DNA of 64,000 nucleotides from Daucus carota subsp. sativus (taxonomy: Eukaryota; Streptophyta; Magnoliopsida; Apiales; Apiaceae): NCBI RefSeq assembly GCF_001625215.2, contig NC_030381.2, forward strand, positions 4,303,131-4,367,130, given 5' to 3'. The position numbers and the translations under genes were made by a program. This document shows positions 1 to 10,810 of the stretch, in pieces. The notes under the pieces are model-generated. The model was not told the DNA's origin, ran no database searches, and was given only the letters and a program-made list of their open reading frames with translations. Position 1 is the stretch's first letter. Every line of letters begins with the position of its first letter.

Positions 1-184
1 CCTCAGTGAGACTCCAAAGAGGCCCAAATGAAAGGGGCTCCAGACAAGTTAAAGAGCCAATCCTTGATCCCCCGTTCCACTAGGCCCCATCCTCTCCTAC
101 TAGGCCCCACCTAGGTCTTATCAAGGCCCAGCTTGGAGTTCATCTTCGGGCCCACAAACTTTTTAGTAGTTTGTACTAAAATAA

Positions 185-225
<41 letters not shown>

Positions 226-296
226 TCATGATACTGATAGAACCCTTAGCCTAATAACTTTTAAAACTGATATATCTCAGGTTTTTTTTTAACAGA
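1..296. repeat. Unit-junction spacer, end of the preceding unit
   Basis: This stretch matches the sequence that precedes the SINE at every later unit boundary (15813-16033, 31995-32222, 44870-45080, 62108-62310), including repeated 'actaggcccca' segments and a TA run at 188-223. It is therefore the right-hand end of one further, mostly unseen unit to the left, or the outer flank of the array. No gene is seen. Confidence 0.75.
188..223. repeat. (TA)n microsatellite
   Basis: Uninterrupted AT/TA dinucleotides. The same run recurs at the other unit boundaries with different lengths (16000-16033, 32202-32222, 45060-45080, about 62296-62306), so it is length-polymorphic between paralogous units. 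Confidence 0.9.
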
Positions 297-502
297 GGAA
301 CCCGCAGCCGCTACCATTTGGGTGCGCACGGGGTAAACCCACGAGCTCACGTAATAGCCTACAAACTACGTGAACCAAGGTAAACCGCACTTAAGCGCGA
401 CAGGCTTTGATCCAGGAGGCATAGCTACACATTCTGCTCCCTTCGGGAGTCGAACCTGTGACCAAGAGGATACAAGTCCCCTCAACCAACCCTTGCGGGC
501 AT
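297..502 (-). mobile_element. tRNA-derived SINE, Au-like, unit boundary of U1
   Basis: On the minus strand the element opens with a pol III box-A-like segment (ggttggtt... in the better copies followed by cagctgg) and has a clear box B, GGTTCGACTCCCG. It ends at the 'gtagcggctgcgggttcc' core followed by an A-rich tail (poly-T on the plus strand). The conserved 3' half (gcggtttacctt, gtttgtaggctatt, gggtttacc, gcgcaccc) agrees with what I remember of the plant Au SINE family. The family name is from memory; the tRNA-derived structure is read directly. This copy has a small deletion near its box A side compared with 32264-32480. Confidence 0.75.
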
Positions 503-1970
503 CTCTTAGGTAAGTTAACTAAGATTTCGCAGGAGAATTGTTCTTATTTTATAGTTTTGTATTCTCCAGTTGAATTTTGTATTTAGTATTGAAATCATGA
601 GAGATTTTAACAATTGAATTCAAAGATTCTATTCAAAATTTTGGGTTTTGCAACAACATTTACCTTGTTTGTAGTATAAATTAGGTTTCTCGAGTAGAAT
701 TCGCTTTATTGTGTTGAATTAATATGATATTTACGTAAAGTGCGTTCAGGTGTATAATTTTGCCTTATTTCTAGTATCGTGTTTATATATTATATACTAA
801 AATTATTTTTAACACACAACGATACAAAAATTATTTTGTATTAATATAATATTTACATATATTTTTTTTTTAATATAACAATAACCATGGTGACACATGA
901 TATTGATTCCTCATAAGCGTGTTCAACATAAGTTATATGAAAAAATTATTTGTGATTTAGCAAAAAAAAAATATATATATATTTGTGTTGTTTATAAGAA
1001 AGTAGTGATGTTTCCTCATCTATTTTCAACATGCTTTTAAACATAATGAATAAGACATTGAAAAAATATTGGTAAATTTTTCACTTAAAAGAGATGATGA
1101 GAAGGAGAGAGGGAGCAGAGTGGAGAGAAGGGGGTGTAGCCGTGTAGGGCGTGGGGTGGCTGGGAGAGGCAGGAGGAGGTGCAGAGGGGTGGCGTAATGG
1201 CCGGTCAGAGCTTTCTCCCACTTGTTTTTCCTCTAGGCATCGCTTGTGCTTCCTCGTCCACACCCCCTCTCTCCGCTGTTCCTAAATACCATTTATATTA
1301 AGGTTCATAATCGAGCTTTGAAATAGTATATATCTAAACCAGTCAGGGAACTGTGTAATTTTTCTTGAAAGTTCTGCATTTTTCCCAAAATACAGCCAAC
1401 CACATTTCCATTGATCTCAAGCTACAGTATTAGTTGTTCTTTAAAACTTGCTCCATAATTTCAAGCCACAAAGAAACAGCAAACCTGCAACAACAATTAC
1501 CAAAGGACCTTAGAACAAAACCAAAAATCTTCATTGTTGCCTATAAATAACAAGTTAGTGGAGATTTACGAAGTCATATTAAACTTAAAAGTATAGATAG
1601 AATGAAACGTATAGATATTCAAGATGTTATGTTAAGTGTATTGTACTTGAAATAACTGTGAAAAAAATATGCATTAAATGCTACTCAAACACACACCACT
1701 AAATATAAATTAAGAAAAACTAGTATCATCACCCATCGGTTCACTCTCGGTATCGCTCAATCTATCACGGACCTTCTAGGGCCTCACTGAGACTTCGAGA
1801 GACTCACTGAGACTTCGAGAGACTCAAACGGGCTCTAGACAAGTTAAACAGTCAATCCTTGATCCCATCCCATTTTCACTAGGCCCATCCCCACCTATCA
1901 GGCCCATCTAGACCCTATCATGACCCAACTCAAGGTTCATTCTTATGAACATGAACATATTTTAGTTTCT
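503..1970. other. AT-rich spacer, no gene recognised
   Basis: Positions 503-1545 match 19603-20480 in U2, and positions 1558-1970 match the mid-unit spacer 24501-24860. A GC-rich, purine-rich plus-strand patch at about 1090-1265 is the main compositional feature; it recurs in U2-U4 at 20170-20280, 33050-33155 and 45905-46010. On the minus strand it gives a 60-codon frame of low-complexity Pro/Ser residues. Its paralogs do not keep that frame, so I treat it as non-coding. Confidence 0.6.
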
Positions 1971-2597
1971 TTTTTTTTTTTTTGAAAAAAAGGAGATAAT
2001 TCAATAAATAATGGCCATACGGCATCTACAAGAATGATCGAGTCGAACAAACATAGAAAAAATTAACATGCCTGTCTTCATACCCAAGATGAGACAAATA
2101 AGCGATGTTGAAATTGACGATGGTACATGTATAGATCCTTGCTCTGTGTTCACCATCTTTTCCAAAAATTCCGTTTGAGCTATCGACCACAAATGCAATT
2201 CCCGAAAGGCTTTATCTATGAATCCAAACCACTCTCACAAAAGAAGGAGAGAAAAATCACACACTCTCACCAGGGAGAGAAATCAAATTATAATCAAAAC
2301 AAACTAAAACAATTAGATCTGCACCACGACGCTTAGGAGATAATCGATCCACTCACAAATCCAAAAAGGCCTCTGGAAGCGAATAAGAACGAAAATCGAA
2401 AGTTTCGGTGATATAGATCTAAGAAAACTTTCCCCGAAGATGGAGATTTATTAAGAAACTCAATGAAAAAGCAAGAACAATCAAAAACTAGCAATCAAAC
2501 GAAAAGATTTGGGGCTTTCCACCGGAAACCGATGGAAGCCCCGTCGGAGATGAAAAGAGGAGGCGGCTAGAGAGAAGAGAGAAAAAGAAAACTAGGG
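1971..2597 (-). mobile_element. Poly(A) retroposon (LINE- or SINE-type insertion) with TSD
   Basis: The insertion is flanked by the 9-bp direct repeat TTAGTTTCT (1962-1970 and 2598-2606). The paralogous empty site at about 8548 reads straight through 'tttagtttctagtcagtag'. The plus strand starts with a run of about 14 T, so the element lies on the minus strand with a poly(A) tail. It begins on that strand with a pyrimidine-rich leader (ccctagttttcttt) and a GC-richer 5' part, and ends 'gaattatctcc' before the A-tail. No reverse transcriptase frame fits in 627 bp, so it is 5'-truncated, internally deleted or non-autonomous. A retrocopied host transcript is the alternative. Confidence 0.65.
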
Positions 2598-2983
2598 TTA
2601 GTTTCTAGTCAGTAGTGTGTACTAATATACATATATAATAAGATTATGATAATAATTTTTTAAGTTTTAATTATAATTTTTTTAAATCTTTATCAATTAA
2701 TTATTTTCTTAGAAGTAATTGAAAAACAATTAATATTGTTTTAAAAAATTGTTTATGATTAATTCTTTTGAATATTTGAATAATTTAATGACAAAGGTTT
2801 AACACATAAATTGAGTGCAACATGGTTTGTTGGACAATATTCTACTTGTTGAACAATTACAAGAATTATAAATTAAGTGCAATATAATTTGTTGGGACAA
2901 TGGTTTATCGGACAATAATCTACTTATCAATATATTATATTTGTAGACGTTAGTTGGAAATTTGTAAGCATCATAAATATAAG

Positions 2984-3033
<50 letters not shown>

Positions 3034-3390
3034 TAACTATAACCATGCATGGTGATCCATGATATTGATTCCGTATAAGCGTGTTCAACACAAGTTATAT
3101 GAAAAAATTATTTTTTTTGTTTAATAAAGTAGAAATGTTTTCTCATCTATTTTCAACTATGCTTATAAACATAATCAGCTAGACATCGGAAAAATATTGG
3201 TAAATTTTTCCAATGAGTGAGAGAGAGGGAGCAGAGTGGAGAGAAGGGGGTGTAGAGTGGGGTGCTGGGAGAGGCAGGAGGAGGTGCAGAGGGGTGGCAC
3301 AGTGGCCAGTCGGAGCCTTCTATGGCAATATGAGTATCTTCAGTTCCGTTTCTTCGAGCCATTCCTAAATAACATTTATATTAAGGTTTA
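2598..3390. other. Mid-unit spacer with (AT)n run
   Basis: Matches 24855-25560 in U2. It holds an (AT)n run at 2987-3028 and a GC-rich patch at 3215-3360. On the minus strand that patch opens a 69-codon frame beginning MARRNGTEDT, whose relatives at 9650, 25351 and 38223 differ by indels. No gene is supported. Confidence 0.6.
2987..3028. repeat. (AT)n microsatellite
   Basis: Uninterrupted AT dinucleotides over about 42 bases. The equivalent place in U2 and U3 (about 25190-25200, 38063-38073) has only a few repeats, so the run expanded in U1. Confidence 0.9.
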
Positions 3391-3845
3391 GGCTTAATAA
3401 CCTTTTAGCCCTCGAAGTATAGGTGAAAGTTCTGATGCGGTCTCGAAGTTTAAAAACGTACTTTTCGACCCTCAAAGTATTTTTGTCGTACCTTTTAGCC
3501 CTTTTTAAAATACCGGTATAAATCGGGGGATAAATTTGACAATTCATATTCGGGGTAAAGTTTGGGTGTACCTTTTAACCCTTAAAGTATACATCTCGTT
3601 TTTTTTAACCCCTAAAAAATACATTAAAATACATTAGATGTTCCCTTTAACCCTTAATGTTTAATGCCCCTTTTAACCCTCACGTGTGAAATGTCAACTT
3701 TGTCCACCTCGATATTTACCGGTATACGCCACAAGGGCTAAAAGGTACGACAAAAATACGTTGAGGGTCGAAAGGTATGTTTTTAAACTTCGAAACCACA
3801 TCGGAACTTCCACCCAAACTTAAAGGGCTAAAAGGCCATTAAGCC
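3391..3845. mobile_element. Mutator-like MITE with 9-bp TSD
   Basis: A 455-bp element with inverted ends (GGCTTAATAACCTTTTAGCC at the left, GGGCTAAAAGGCCATTAAGCC reading into the right end). It is flanked by a perfect 9-bp duplication TAAGGTTTA (3382-3390, 3846-3854). The empty site 'attaaggtttatactcgag' is preserved at 9876, 25557 and 38430. A 9-bp duplication is typical of Mutator superfamily elements. No transposase is encoded. The inside holds repeats of a 'ccctttaaccctta' motif in both orientations, so it can fold back on itself. Confidence 0.8.
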
Positions 3846-3989
3846 TAAGGTTTATACTCGAGTTTTGAAATAGTATATATCTTAACCAGTCAGGAAACTG
3901 AGCAATTTTCCTTGAAAGTTCTGCATTTTCCTAAAATACAGCCACTCATATTTCATTGCTCTCAGGCTGCTATAGTAGTTGTTCTCTAA

Positions 3990-5008
3990 GACCATCTCCA
4001 ATCATAATTTTATAAATAAAGCAACTTCATCTTCATTTTTCACTTTTTTCACTTTATATCTTTATCCAACTCCAACCATTACTTCATTTTATAAATAAAG
4101 CAATTTTTACTTTATCTTTAAGTTCAACTTTATATATAAAGTAGGATAGTGCATGACTTTATATATAAAGATAGAGTAATGCATGATTAGAGATTGATTA
4201 CTCTATTTATAAAGTTAAAACTGAAGAAATATGAAGTTTAAAGTGATGGTTGGAGATAGGGGTGAGCAAAACCGAACCGGAACCGAAAAACCGAACCGAA
4301 CCGTATAAATTCGGTCCGGTTCGGTTCCAATTTTTTCAAAATTTCGGTCCGTTCGGTTCTTCGGTCCGGATCGAATTAAATTTCGGTTCGGTCCGGTCCT
4401 TTCAAAAAAAATTCGATCCTGGACCGAATAGACCGAACTTTTTATATTAATATATTAAATATAATATATGTTAAATTGTTAATAGATACACTGACTGTAT
4501 CTATATTTGCACACCCTTCATTTCACAGCCCACATATGCATTCAGCCGCACTCCCACATAAACCCTAGTCCAGATTCCGGATTCACAAATCTCTAATCTC
4601 TGCTTCACTTCAAGAATCGCGAATCTCTATTTCACTATTATTGCCAGGTACTATATTATTGCCTCTGGTTTGGATCCTCAGCATCCTTCTGATTTGCTTT
4701 GAAATCGTTGTCTCGACTCTTAATTGGAATTGATGAACATATATTATCTAGCTTTCTACAGAGACACCTCTTTGCACGTTTGCTTTGTGTGTGGAAAGTG
4801 TGATAAAATGGAAGGAAAACAATATGAATATTCGATTCTGAAGGAAAGAACCGAACCAAATTATTTCAGTTCGGTTCCGGTTCGGTCCATATGTTAATTT
4901 TGGTCCGGTTCGGTCCGTAAAAAATTAGAAATTCGGTTTTCGGTTATTTCAGTTCGGTTCGGTTCTGGACCGAACCGACCGAATGCTCAGCCCTAGTTGG
5001 AGATGCCA
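3990..5008. mobile_element. PIF/Harbinger-like MITE hosting a nested element
   Basis: The ends carry inverted repeats (left GACCATCTCCAAT, right TTGGAGATGCCA; shared core CATCTCCAA). The flanks are a 3-bp duplication TAA (3987-3989, 5009-5011). The empty site 'ttctctaaaccttgctc' exists at about 10011. A 3-bp TAA/TTA duplication fits PIF/Harbinger. Without the nested element the MITE is about 270 bp of AT-rich sequence with 'tttataaataaagc'-like internal repeats. The superfamily assignment rests on the short TSD and is tentative. Confidence 0.65.
4257..4995. mobile_element. hAT-like non-autonomous element nested in the MITE
   Basis: A 739-bp element with TIRs TAGGGGTGAGCA / TGCTCAGCCCTA and a perfect 8-bp duplication GTTGGAGA (4249-4256, 4996-5003). 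The target lies inside the right arm of the surrounding MITE. Subterminal regions are dense in CCGAACCGG/CGGTTCGG motifs in both orientations. The middle (about 4500-4840) is ordinary unique-looking sequence without a transposase. It belongs to the same family as 8823-9559. Confidence 0.85.
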
Positions 5009-5320
5009 TAAACCTTGCTCTATAATTTCAAGCAACAAAGAAACAGCAAACCTGCAACAACAATAACCAAAAAACCTTAGAACAAAACCAAAAATTTTCA
5101 CTGTTGCGTATAAATAACATACTTATGATCACGACATTATATCCACAATTATGGAGTAATATTCTTACCCGATTTCAATATACTTGGCAGTTACAAAGAC
5201 TAAACTACCCTTATATTTTATTCCTCAATAATTTATGCTGCAACGCTTTGTTTAAGTGTTTCTTCATAGAATAACATATTTATACCAGTGAACACTCTCT
5301 TTTTTATAACAAGTCTATGC
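5009..5320. other. AT-rich spacer
   Basis: Corresponds to 26200-26680 in U2. Positions 5183-5228 keep only the right arm of the hairpin MITE that is present as two complete hairpins at 26376-26585. Nothing else is recognised. Confidence 0.5.
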
Positions 5321-5600
5321 ATTCCCAAGAATGTCCAAAGTTCTCCTCCACTTCTTCTTATTCAGTTTCTTTTTTATTCTCATAAACTTATTTATTTATT
5401 CATTTCTTACTAATATTGCTGGGCATTGGCGTTCAGCGGGAGCATTTTTCTTCATGAACCAGATGCCTGAGTTTCTTCACTTTGATTTCGTCGTTATACG
5501 ACATTGCACCAGAAGCAGCCACTTGAACTCCCCCTCAGTTTTCTTGTAGATGCCGCTTGTGCTTACTCCTCCACAATTTTCTCCGCCGTTGCCAAATAAC
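5321..5600. repeat. Conserved subunit block 3' of the DUF1677 gene
   Basis: A block of moderate conservation found once in each subunit, always downstream of the DUF1677 gene with respect to its transcription (also 10610-10810, 20848-21110, 26686-26945, 33726-33990, 39558-39820, 46583-46850). Both strands are open in some copies, but the copies differ by a 4-bp indel and stop codons in either frame, so I do not call a gene. It is a useful landmark for aligning subunits. Confidence 0.55.
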
Positions 5601-5919
5601 ATCCAAAAAACAAAGCAATACGGTTTCAAACAAACTCATGTTTATCAGTATATTGCACTATATTTAGAAAGTAGGTGACAGTATGTACGTATGTGTGTGT
5701 ACAATGTGCATCTCTATCTGTTCATCCTCTTATATTTTCTAGTTATCTACTCACCGTATATAATTCTTGTTTTCTTTCTTCTTCTTTTTTATAATTCTCT
5801 AATGATACGAGTATTTCATGTGTGTATTTCATGTGTGAATTTGCAAAGAGGCCTAACATTTTAAAACGGATCGAGTAAAAGATACAAAATGACATGTTCA
5901 TTTACTCTGGAATAACAAG

Positions 5920-6120
5920 CACGGAAAAATCGGATGTAATTTATCGTGTACAAACAAATCAAAATATAACAAAATAACTGTAGCTTTATTGATATACAGC
6001 ATGGGAAAATGAGAAGCCGAACTAATCAAAATTTAACAAAATAACTCTATAGCTTTATCAATATAGTGCATGTTGGGGAAATGAGAAGTCCGTCTTTCTA
6101 CAATATTTATATATGCAAGA
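5920..6120. repeat. 72-bp minisatellite next to the DUF1677 remnant
   Basis: About two and a half copies of a unit of about 72 bp containing 'aacaaatcaaaatataac', 'agctttatc' and 'gcatgttggggaaatgagaa'. The same array, with two to four copies, lies a few hundred bases 3' of every DUF1677 copy. Confidence 0.8.
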
Positions 6121-6433
6121 CTAATATATAGATAATACGAGACCATTGATACGATGTTTCTTGAACATGGAGAGCAGAAAGATCTATTCATATTCGTTCA
6201 CTGCGAATTATTCGAGACAAATGAACTTAGATACTGAATTAGTAAAGATCCAGTGCCCAACTATTGCATCAGCTAAGCACTTCACTTCCTCAAATTCAAT
6301 TTTTTTATTTTCCTAATCTAATTTATTTATTTTACAATTACAGTTAATTTATTGTGATTGAAGCATCGGCCTTCTTTGGAGTATTTTTCTTCCCGGAGAT
6401 ACACTGAGTATGTTTGGTTCGAGGTCCGCTGTT

Positions 6434-6487
6434 TCAAGCATCCATGCTGGGGAAACAGCTCTGCGACCTCACAAACTTAGCTCGGGT
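6434..6487 (-). pseudogene. DUF1677 gene remnant (copy 1, 3' end only)
   Basis: The last 17-18 codons of the long-form DUF1677 protein (ending RAKFVRSQSCFPSMDA and a stop) remain on the minus strand. Going upstream, the sequence switches abruptly to the block that normally lies beyond the promoter of the short-form gene (22818 onward in U2). So the zinc-binding core, start codon and promoter are deleted. The remnant keeps the long-form tail although it sits in a subunit position that holds the short form in U2-U4. An open frame runs on through the junction (start at 6634), but its first two thirds are unrelated. It cannot supply DUF1677 function. Confidence 0.85.
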
Positions 6488-6960
6488 GAGTAGTTGTTGG
6501 GCACACACTCGAGAGATCCAATTAAGAAACATGAATTGGAATCTTCTGTTCTTAAGAACCATGGTGACCTTCTTACACCTTGCCGGAAGAAGGAAAGATG
6601 AGCCACTTCTCTGGTCAGAGTTCCATTGAGCCAAGAGATGTCATTAGCATGTTTGCACCGTCACCTGGTTCACACCCAAGTGGTGCTAGTGGCAACACAC
6701 AGGCCCCAGGGTGGCAACCTGAGGATCAAAGCAAGTAAACAACTTCTGAGGAACTTGAGGGCACCGAATGAGAGGATGCTGCACAACTGAATCTTCAATC
6801 AGCTCGAACCTCCTCCGCTTTCCTCTCTACCCCTCTTTACTGAAGACCCCTCGCAGTTATTCAACATCACCTGATCAGCTGAGTGTGTTGCACCTGCACT
6901 TCCCCTGTAGTGATGAAGTTACTGATTAGGAGTAGCCAATAAGAAAAGGCTAAAACCCTC
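6488..6960. other. GC-richer block, unrecognised, possibly decayed coding DNA
   Basis: About 470 bases with composition closer to genic DNA than the AT-rich surroundings. Paralogs lie at 22824-23290 and 35700-36170. On the plus strand a 46-codon stretch starting at about 6597 (MSHFSGQSSIEPRD...) is conserved in frame in U2 and U3. In those units it is joined in frame upstream to another coding-looking stretch through stop codons, and here a 4-bp deletion breaks that link. The number of stops is about what chance predicts, so coding origin is only a possibility. Confidence 0.35.
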
Positions 6961-8160
6961 TTGACTATCCATATGCATTCCCTATTCAATTCTACTTGCA
7001 AATTTTTGTTGGTAACTAGTATAATTTATTTGCACTTTTAATATGTGTATCAAATTATGAAAAAAATTGTAAAAAAATGAGAGACGACATGGACGGAGAA
7101 ATTAGCAGGCAACAAGAAAAGGCTAAAACTTAAGGTTCAGTGAGCAAATAAAAGGAGCATGTTTGCTAAAAAGTGAAGGCCTAATCTTATCAGTGCTCAT
7201 ATCAGTAATAGATCAGCATGAGCAATTCAATTACTGTTTAATTACCATGGGTCTCCCTAAGTGAGCAAAATTTTATGCAGCAAAAAAGTCAAATTAACCA
7301 ACAGGAAAGTAGAAATTTATTTTAAAAAGATGTTAGATATATTCTTTTCCACATAAACACATAAATGTGTTGTTTTACTTTTTTTTCTAGCTAAGAAAAA
7401 ACTACAAGATGAATTATTCATTATATATATCAAATTTAATTATATTTCTTGTGAAAAATGTCAATGAATTTAATATATACCATTATTATACATGGATTTA
7501 ATTTAATATATCTATGGAAAAAAAAAATTACCTCTCAAGCCAGGGTTTGGCCATCCGTCTTGATATTCATGGAGCATTTTCTTCATTATTCCTGCAAACA
7601 TTTCATATAAATCAGCATAAAAATATGAAAAATGACTTTTGAAAGGTAAACACTCAGAAAAAAATATAAATGGTTAATCTTACATTTTCCGCGAAGAACA
7701 TTTGAGTTGAATTAGATCTAACTTTCATTCAATCGGATTAAGATATAAAAGAAGCAAGACACTTGAGATTAGATCTCAGATCAGACCTGAGATTATGCAA
7801 ACTTACGCTCACTCTATGTTGAAACAAGATTAACGTGATACAACTGTTTGTGTGATATATATATAAAATGATCGATTACATCTAGATCGGTGATTTGAGA
7901 ATTAAAGAATGATGCTGCTCTACGATTATGGATAAATAGACGGATAAAACGAGAACTACGTGTGTTTCTATGATGTATATAAAATGAAATCAATCAGATT
8001 TAGATCGGCGATAGAGATTTGAGAACTTATGGATGAAGTAGTTGAAGGAATAAAAATATAACGACGGATAACACAAGAAGCAAGAAAGGTGAGAAATTTA
8101 TACATAAATATGTGTATATATGAGATCGTATGATAAAATTAAGTTATACCCTAAACAAGT
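6961..8160. other. AT-rich spacer of the short-form subunit
   Basis: Matches 23291-24500 in U2 and 36171-37372 in U3. It contains a 60-base minus-strand segment (7532-7591) bounded by good splice-site look-alikes. It also contains repeated 'gattagatctgagatcagatctgag' type palindromic text near 7770-7800. No gene is supported. Confidence 0.5.
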
Positions 8161-8727
8161 TAGTGGAGATTTACGAAGTCATATTAAACTTAAAAGTATA
8201 GATAGAATAAAACGTATAGATATTCAAGATGTTATGTGAAGTGTATTGTACTTGAAATAACTGTGAAAAAAATATGCATTAAATGCTACTCAAACACACA
8301 CCACTAAATATAAATTAAGAATAACTAGTATCATCACCCATCGGTTTACCCCCGGTATCGCCCAATCTATCACGGACCTTCTAGAGCCTCACTGAGACTT
8401 CGAGAGACTCAAACGGGCTATAGACAAGTTAAACAGTCAATCCTTGATCCCATCCCATTTTCACTAGGCCCATCCCCACCCATCAGGCCCATCTAGGCCC
8501 TATCATGACCCAACTCAAGGTTCATGCTTATGAACATGAACATATTTTAGTTTCTAGTCAGTAGTTTGTACTAATATACATATATAATAAGATTATGATA
8601 ATAATTTTTTAAGTTTTAGTTATAATAATATACATATATAATAGATTATGATAATCTACTTATCAATATATTATATTTGTAGACATTAGTTGAAAATTTG
8701 TAAGCATCATAAATATAAGAAGAAAAA

Positions 8728-8782
<55 letters not shown>

Positions 8783-8822
8783 TTTTTTAATATAACGATA
8801 ACCATGCAGGGTGATCCATGAT
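8161..8822. other. Mid-unit spacer with (TA)n run
   Basis: Second-subunit start, matching 1558-3030 without the retroposon. A (TA)n run occupies 8733-8779. No gene seen. Confidence 0.6.
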
Positions 8823-9559
8823 TAGGGCTGAGCAAAACCAAACCGGAACCGAAGAACCGAACCGAACCGTGTAAATTCGGTCCGGTTCGGTTCCAATTTT
8901 ATCAGAATTTCGGTCTATTCGGTTTTTCGGTTGGGACCGAATTAAAATTCGGTTCGGTCCGATTCTTTTTAAAAAAAATCAGTCCGGACCGAATAGACCG
9001 AACTATTTATATTAATATTAAATATAATATATATTACTACTAATTCACATATCATGTTCTGTTTCGTTATCACTTCCCAGTTCCACATTACACAGCCGCC
9101 TCACCTTCGAAAACCCTAAGTTTGCTACTACCTTCAGAATCACAAGTCGCAGAGATTCAAGTTTAATTCGCTTTGGTATAAGAGATCCGATTCGAGAATA
9201 TCCAAGATTTGGATTCGCTAGTTCCAAATTAGATGTTGGGGCTACTGTACATACCCTGCAGTTTGTTTTCTTTTCAACCAAACCTAACCTTTAAGTATGA
9301 AAAATTATTATGCTGGAGCCACTGGACTGGAGGTGATTAACGTGCTTATGTTCTTGATAATTCAAGAATTTTGGCTTTATTAATTTTTCATGTTTTTGGT
9401 TAAAAAAATTTCGGTTCTTAAGGAAAGAACCGAACCGAACCGAATAATTTCGGTTCGGTCCGGTTCGGTCCATATGATAATTTCGGTCCGAAAAAAAATA
9501 CTAATTCGGTTTTCGGTTCGGTCCGGTTCTGGACCGAACCGACCGAATGCTCACCCCTA
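8823..9559. mobile_element. hAT-like non-autonomous element
   Basis: A 737-bp element with TIRs TAGGGCTGAGCA / TGCTCACCCCTA. It is flanked by a perfect 8-bp duplication TCCATGAT (8815-8822, 9560-9567). The empty site 'ggtgatccatgatattgattcc' is present at 3051, 25227 and 38100. Subterminal CCGAACCGG/CGGTTCGG arrays are as in 4257-4995. The middle (about 9040-9420) has no transposase frame. Confidence 0.88.
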
Positions 9560-10088
9560 TCCATGATATTGATTCCGTATAAGCGTGTTCAACACAAGGT
9601 ATATGAAAAAATTATTTTTTTTGTTTAATAAAGTAGTAATGTTTTCTCATCAATTTTCAACTATATGCTTATAAACATAATCAGCAAGACATCGGAAAAA
9701 TATTGGTAAATTTTTCAAATGAGTAAGAGAGGGAGCAGAGTGGAGAGAAGGGGGTGTAGAGTGGGGTGGCTGGGGCCTGGGAGGTGCAGAGGGGTGGCAC
9801 AGTGGCCAGTCGGAGCCTTCTCTGGCACGAGTATCTTCAGTTCCGTTTCTTGGAGCCATTCCTAAATAACATTTATATTAAGGTTTATACTCGAGCTTTG
9901 AAATAGTATATATCTAAAACAGTCAGGAAACTGAGTAATTTTTCAGTTCTGCATTTTCCCAAAATACAGCCACTCTTATTTCATTGCTCTTAGGCTACAG
10001 TAGTAGTTGTTCTCTAAACCTTGCTCTATAATGTCAAGCAACAAGGAAACAGCAAACCTGCCAACAATAACCTGCCAACAGTGTGTAT
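9560..10088. other. Spacer of the long-form subunit, left part
   Basis: Matches 25230-25676 of U2, including the GC-rich patch (9725-9860). It reads across the empty sites of the MULE-like MITE (near 9880) and the Harbinger-like MITE (near 10011). No gene is supported. Confidence 0.5.
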
Positions 10089-10432
10089 ACAGTGTGTATA
10101 TTAGTTTATAACAGTTACTTTACCTCACGTGACTCCTCAAAAATTATGTATTATATTTTGAAATTATATCTGAACACACACAATGATGTAAAAAAAAATT
10201 AAAATAATTTTTAAAATATGTATTTATTTTAAAATTTTAAAATAAATTACATCGTTTATGTAATAATAAATAAATTTTCAGATTCCAAATTTAGCTAGAT
10301 ACATATTTTAAAAATTATTTTAAATTTTTTTACATCGTTGTGTGTGTTTAGAAATAATTTCAAAATATAATACATAATTTTTGAGGGGTCACAGTGGGTA
10401 AAGTAGCTGTTAGAAATTAATATACACAGTGT
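10089..10432. mobile_element. Long foldback (hairpin) MITE-like element
   Basis: Two arms of about 130 bp are imperfect inverted copies. The left arm runs acagtgtgtatatta...gttactttacc...tcaaaaattatgtatta...ttttaaaatatgtat. The right arm is its reverse complement, ending taatatacacagtgt. The loop is AT-rich with 'ttacatcgtttatgtaa'. The element is absent from U2 and U3, where about 500 bases of spacer occupy this place. A clean target duplication was not found, so superfamily and exact ends are open. Confidence 0.65.
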
Positions 10433-10609
10433 TATCTCTTAAACAGTTAAAGTTAACGGCAGATTTGTACGGAATAGTGACTAGGGGTTACAATTTGCAC
10501 GGAAATGTTAAGTGTAGGGTGCATATTGCCACGTTTTGAATTTCAGGTACTAAACTGCGTTTGGAGCAAATCTAGAGGTTACAAAGTGTAATTAACTCTA
10601 TTTATTTCT
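10433..10609. other. Short U1-specific sequence
   Basis: Lies between the foldback element and the conserved subunit block and has no counterpart in U2-U4. It probably belongs to the same insertion or replacement event as the foldback. Nothing else is recognised. Confidence 0.4.
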
Positions 10610-10810
10610 TACTAATATTGCTGGGCATTGGCCTTCAGCGGGAGCATTTTTCTTCATGAACCAGATGCCTGAGTTTCTTCAGTTTGGTTTCTTGGTTATA
10701 CGACATTGCACCAGAAGCAGCCACTTGAACTCCCCCTCGGTTTTCCTGTCGATGCCGCTTGTGCTTACTCATCCACAATATTCTCCGCCGTTGCTAAATA
10801 ACATCCAAAA
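10610..10810. repeat. Conserved subunit block 3' of the DUF1677 gene
   Basis: Long-form version of the block described at 5321-5600; nearly identical to 26770-26945 and 39645-39820. From about here rightward, U1 and U2 are almost identical. Confidence 0.55.
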
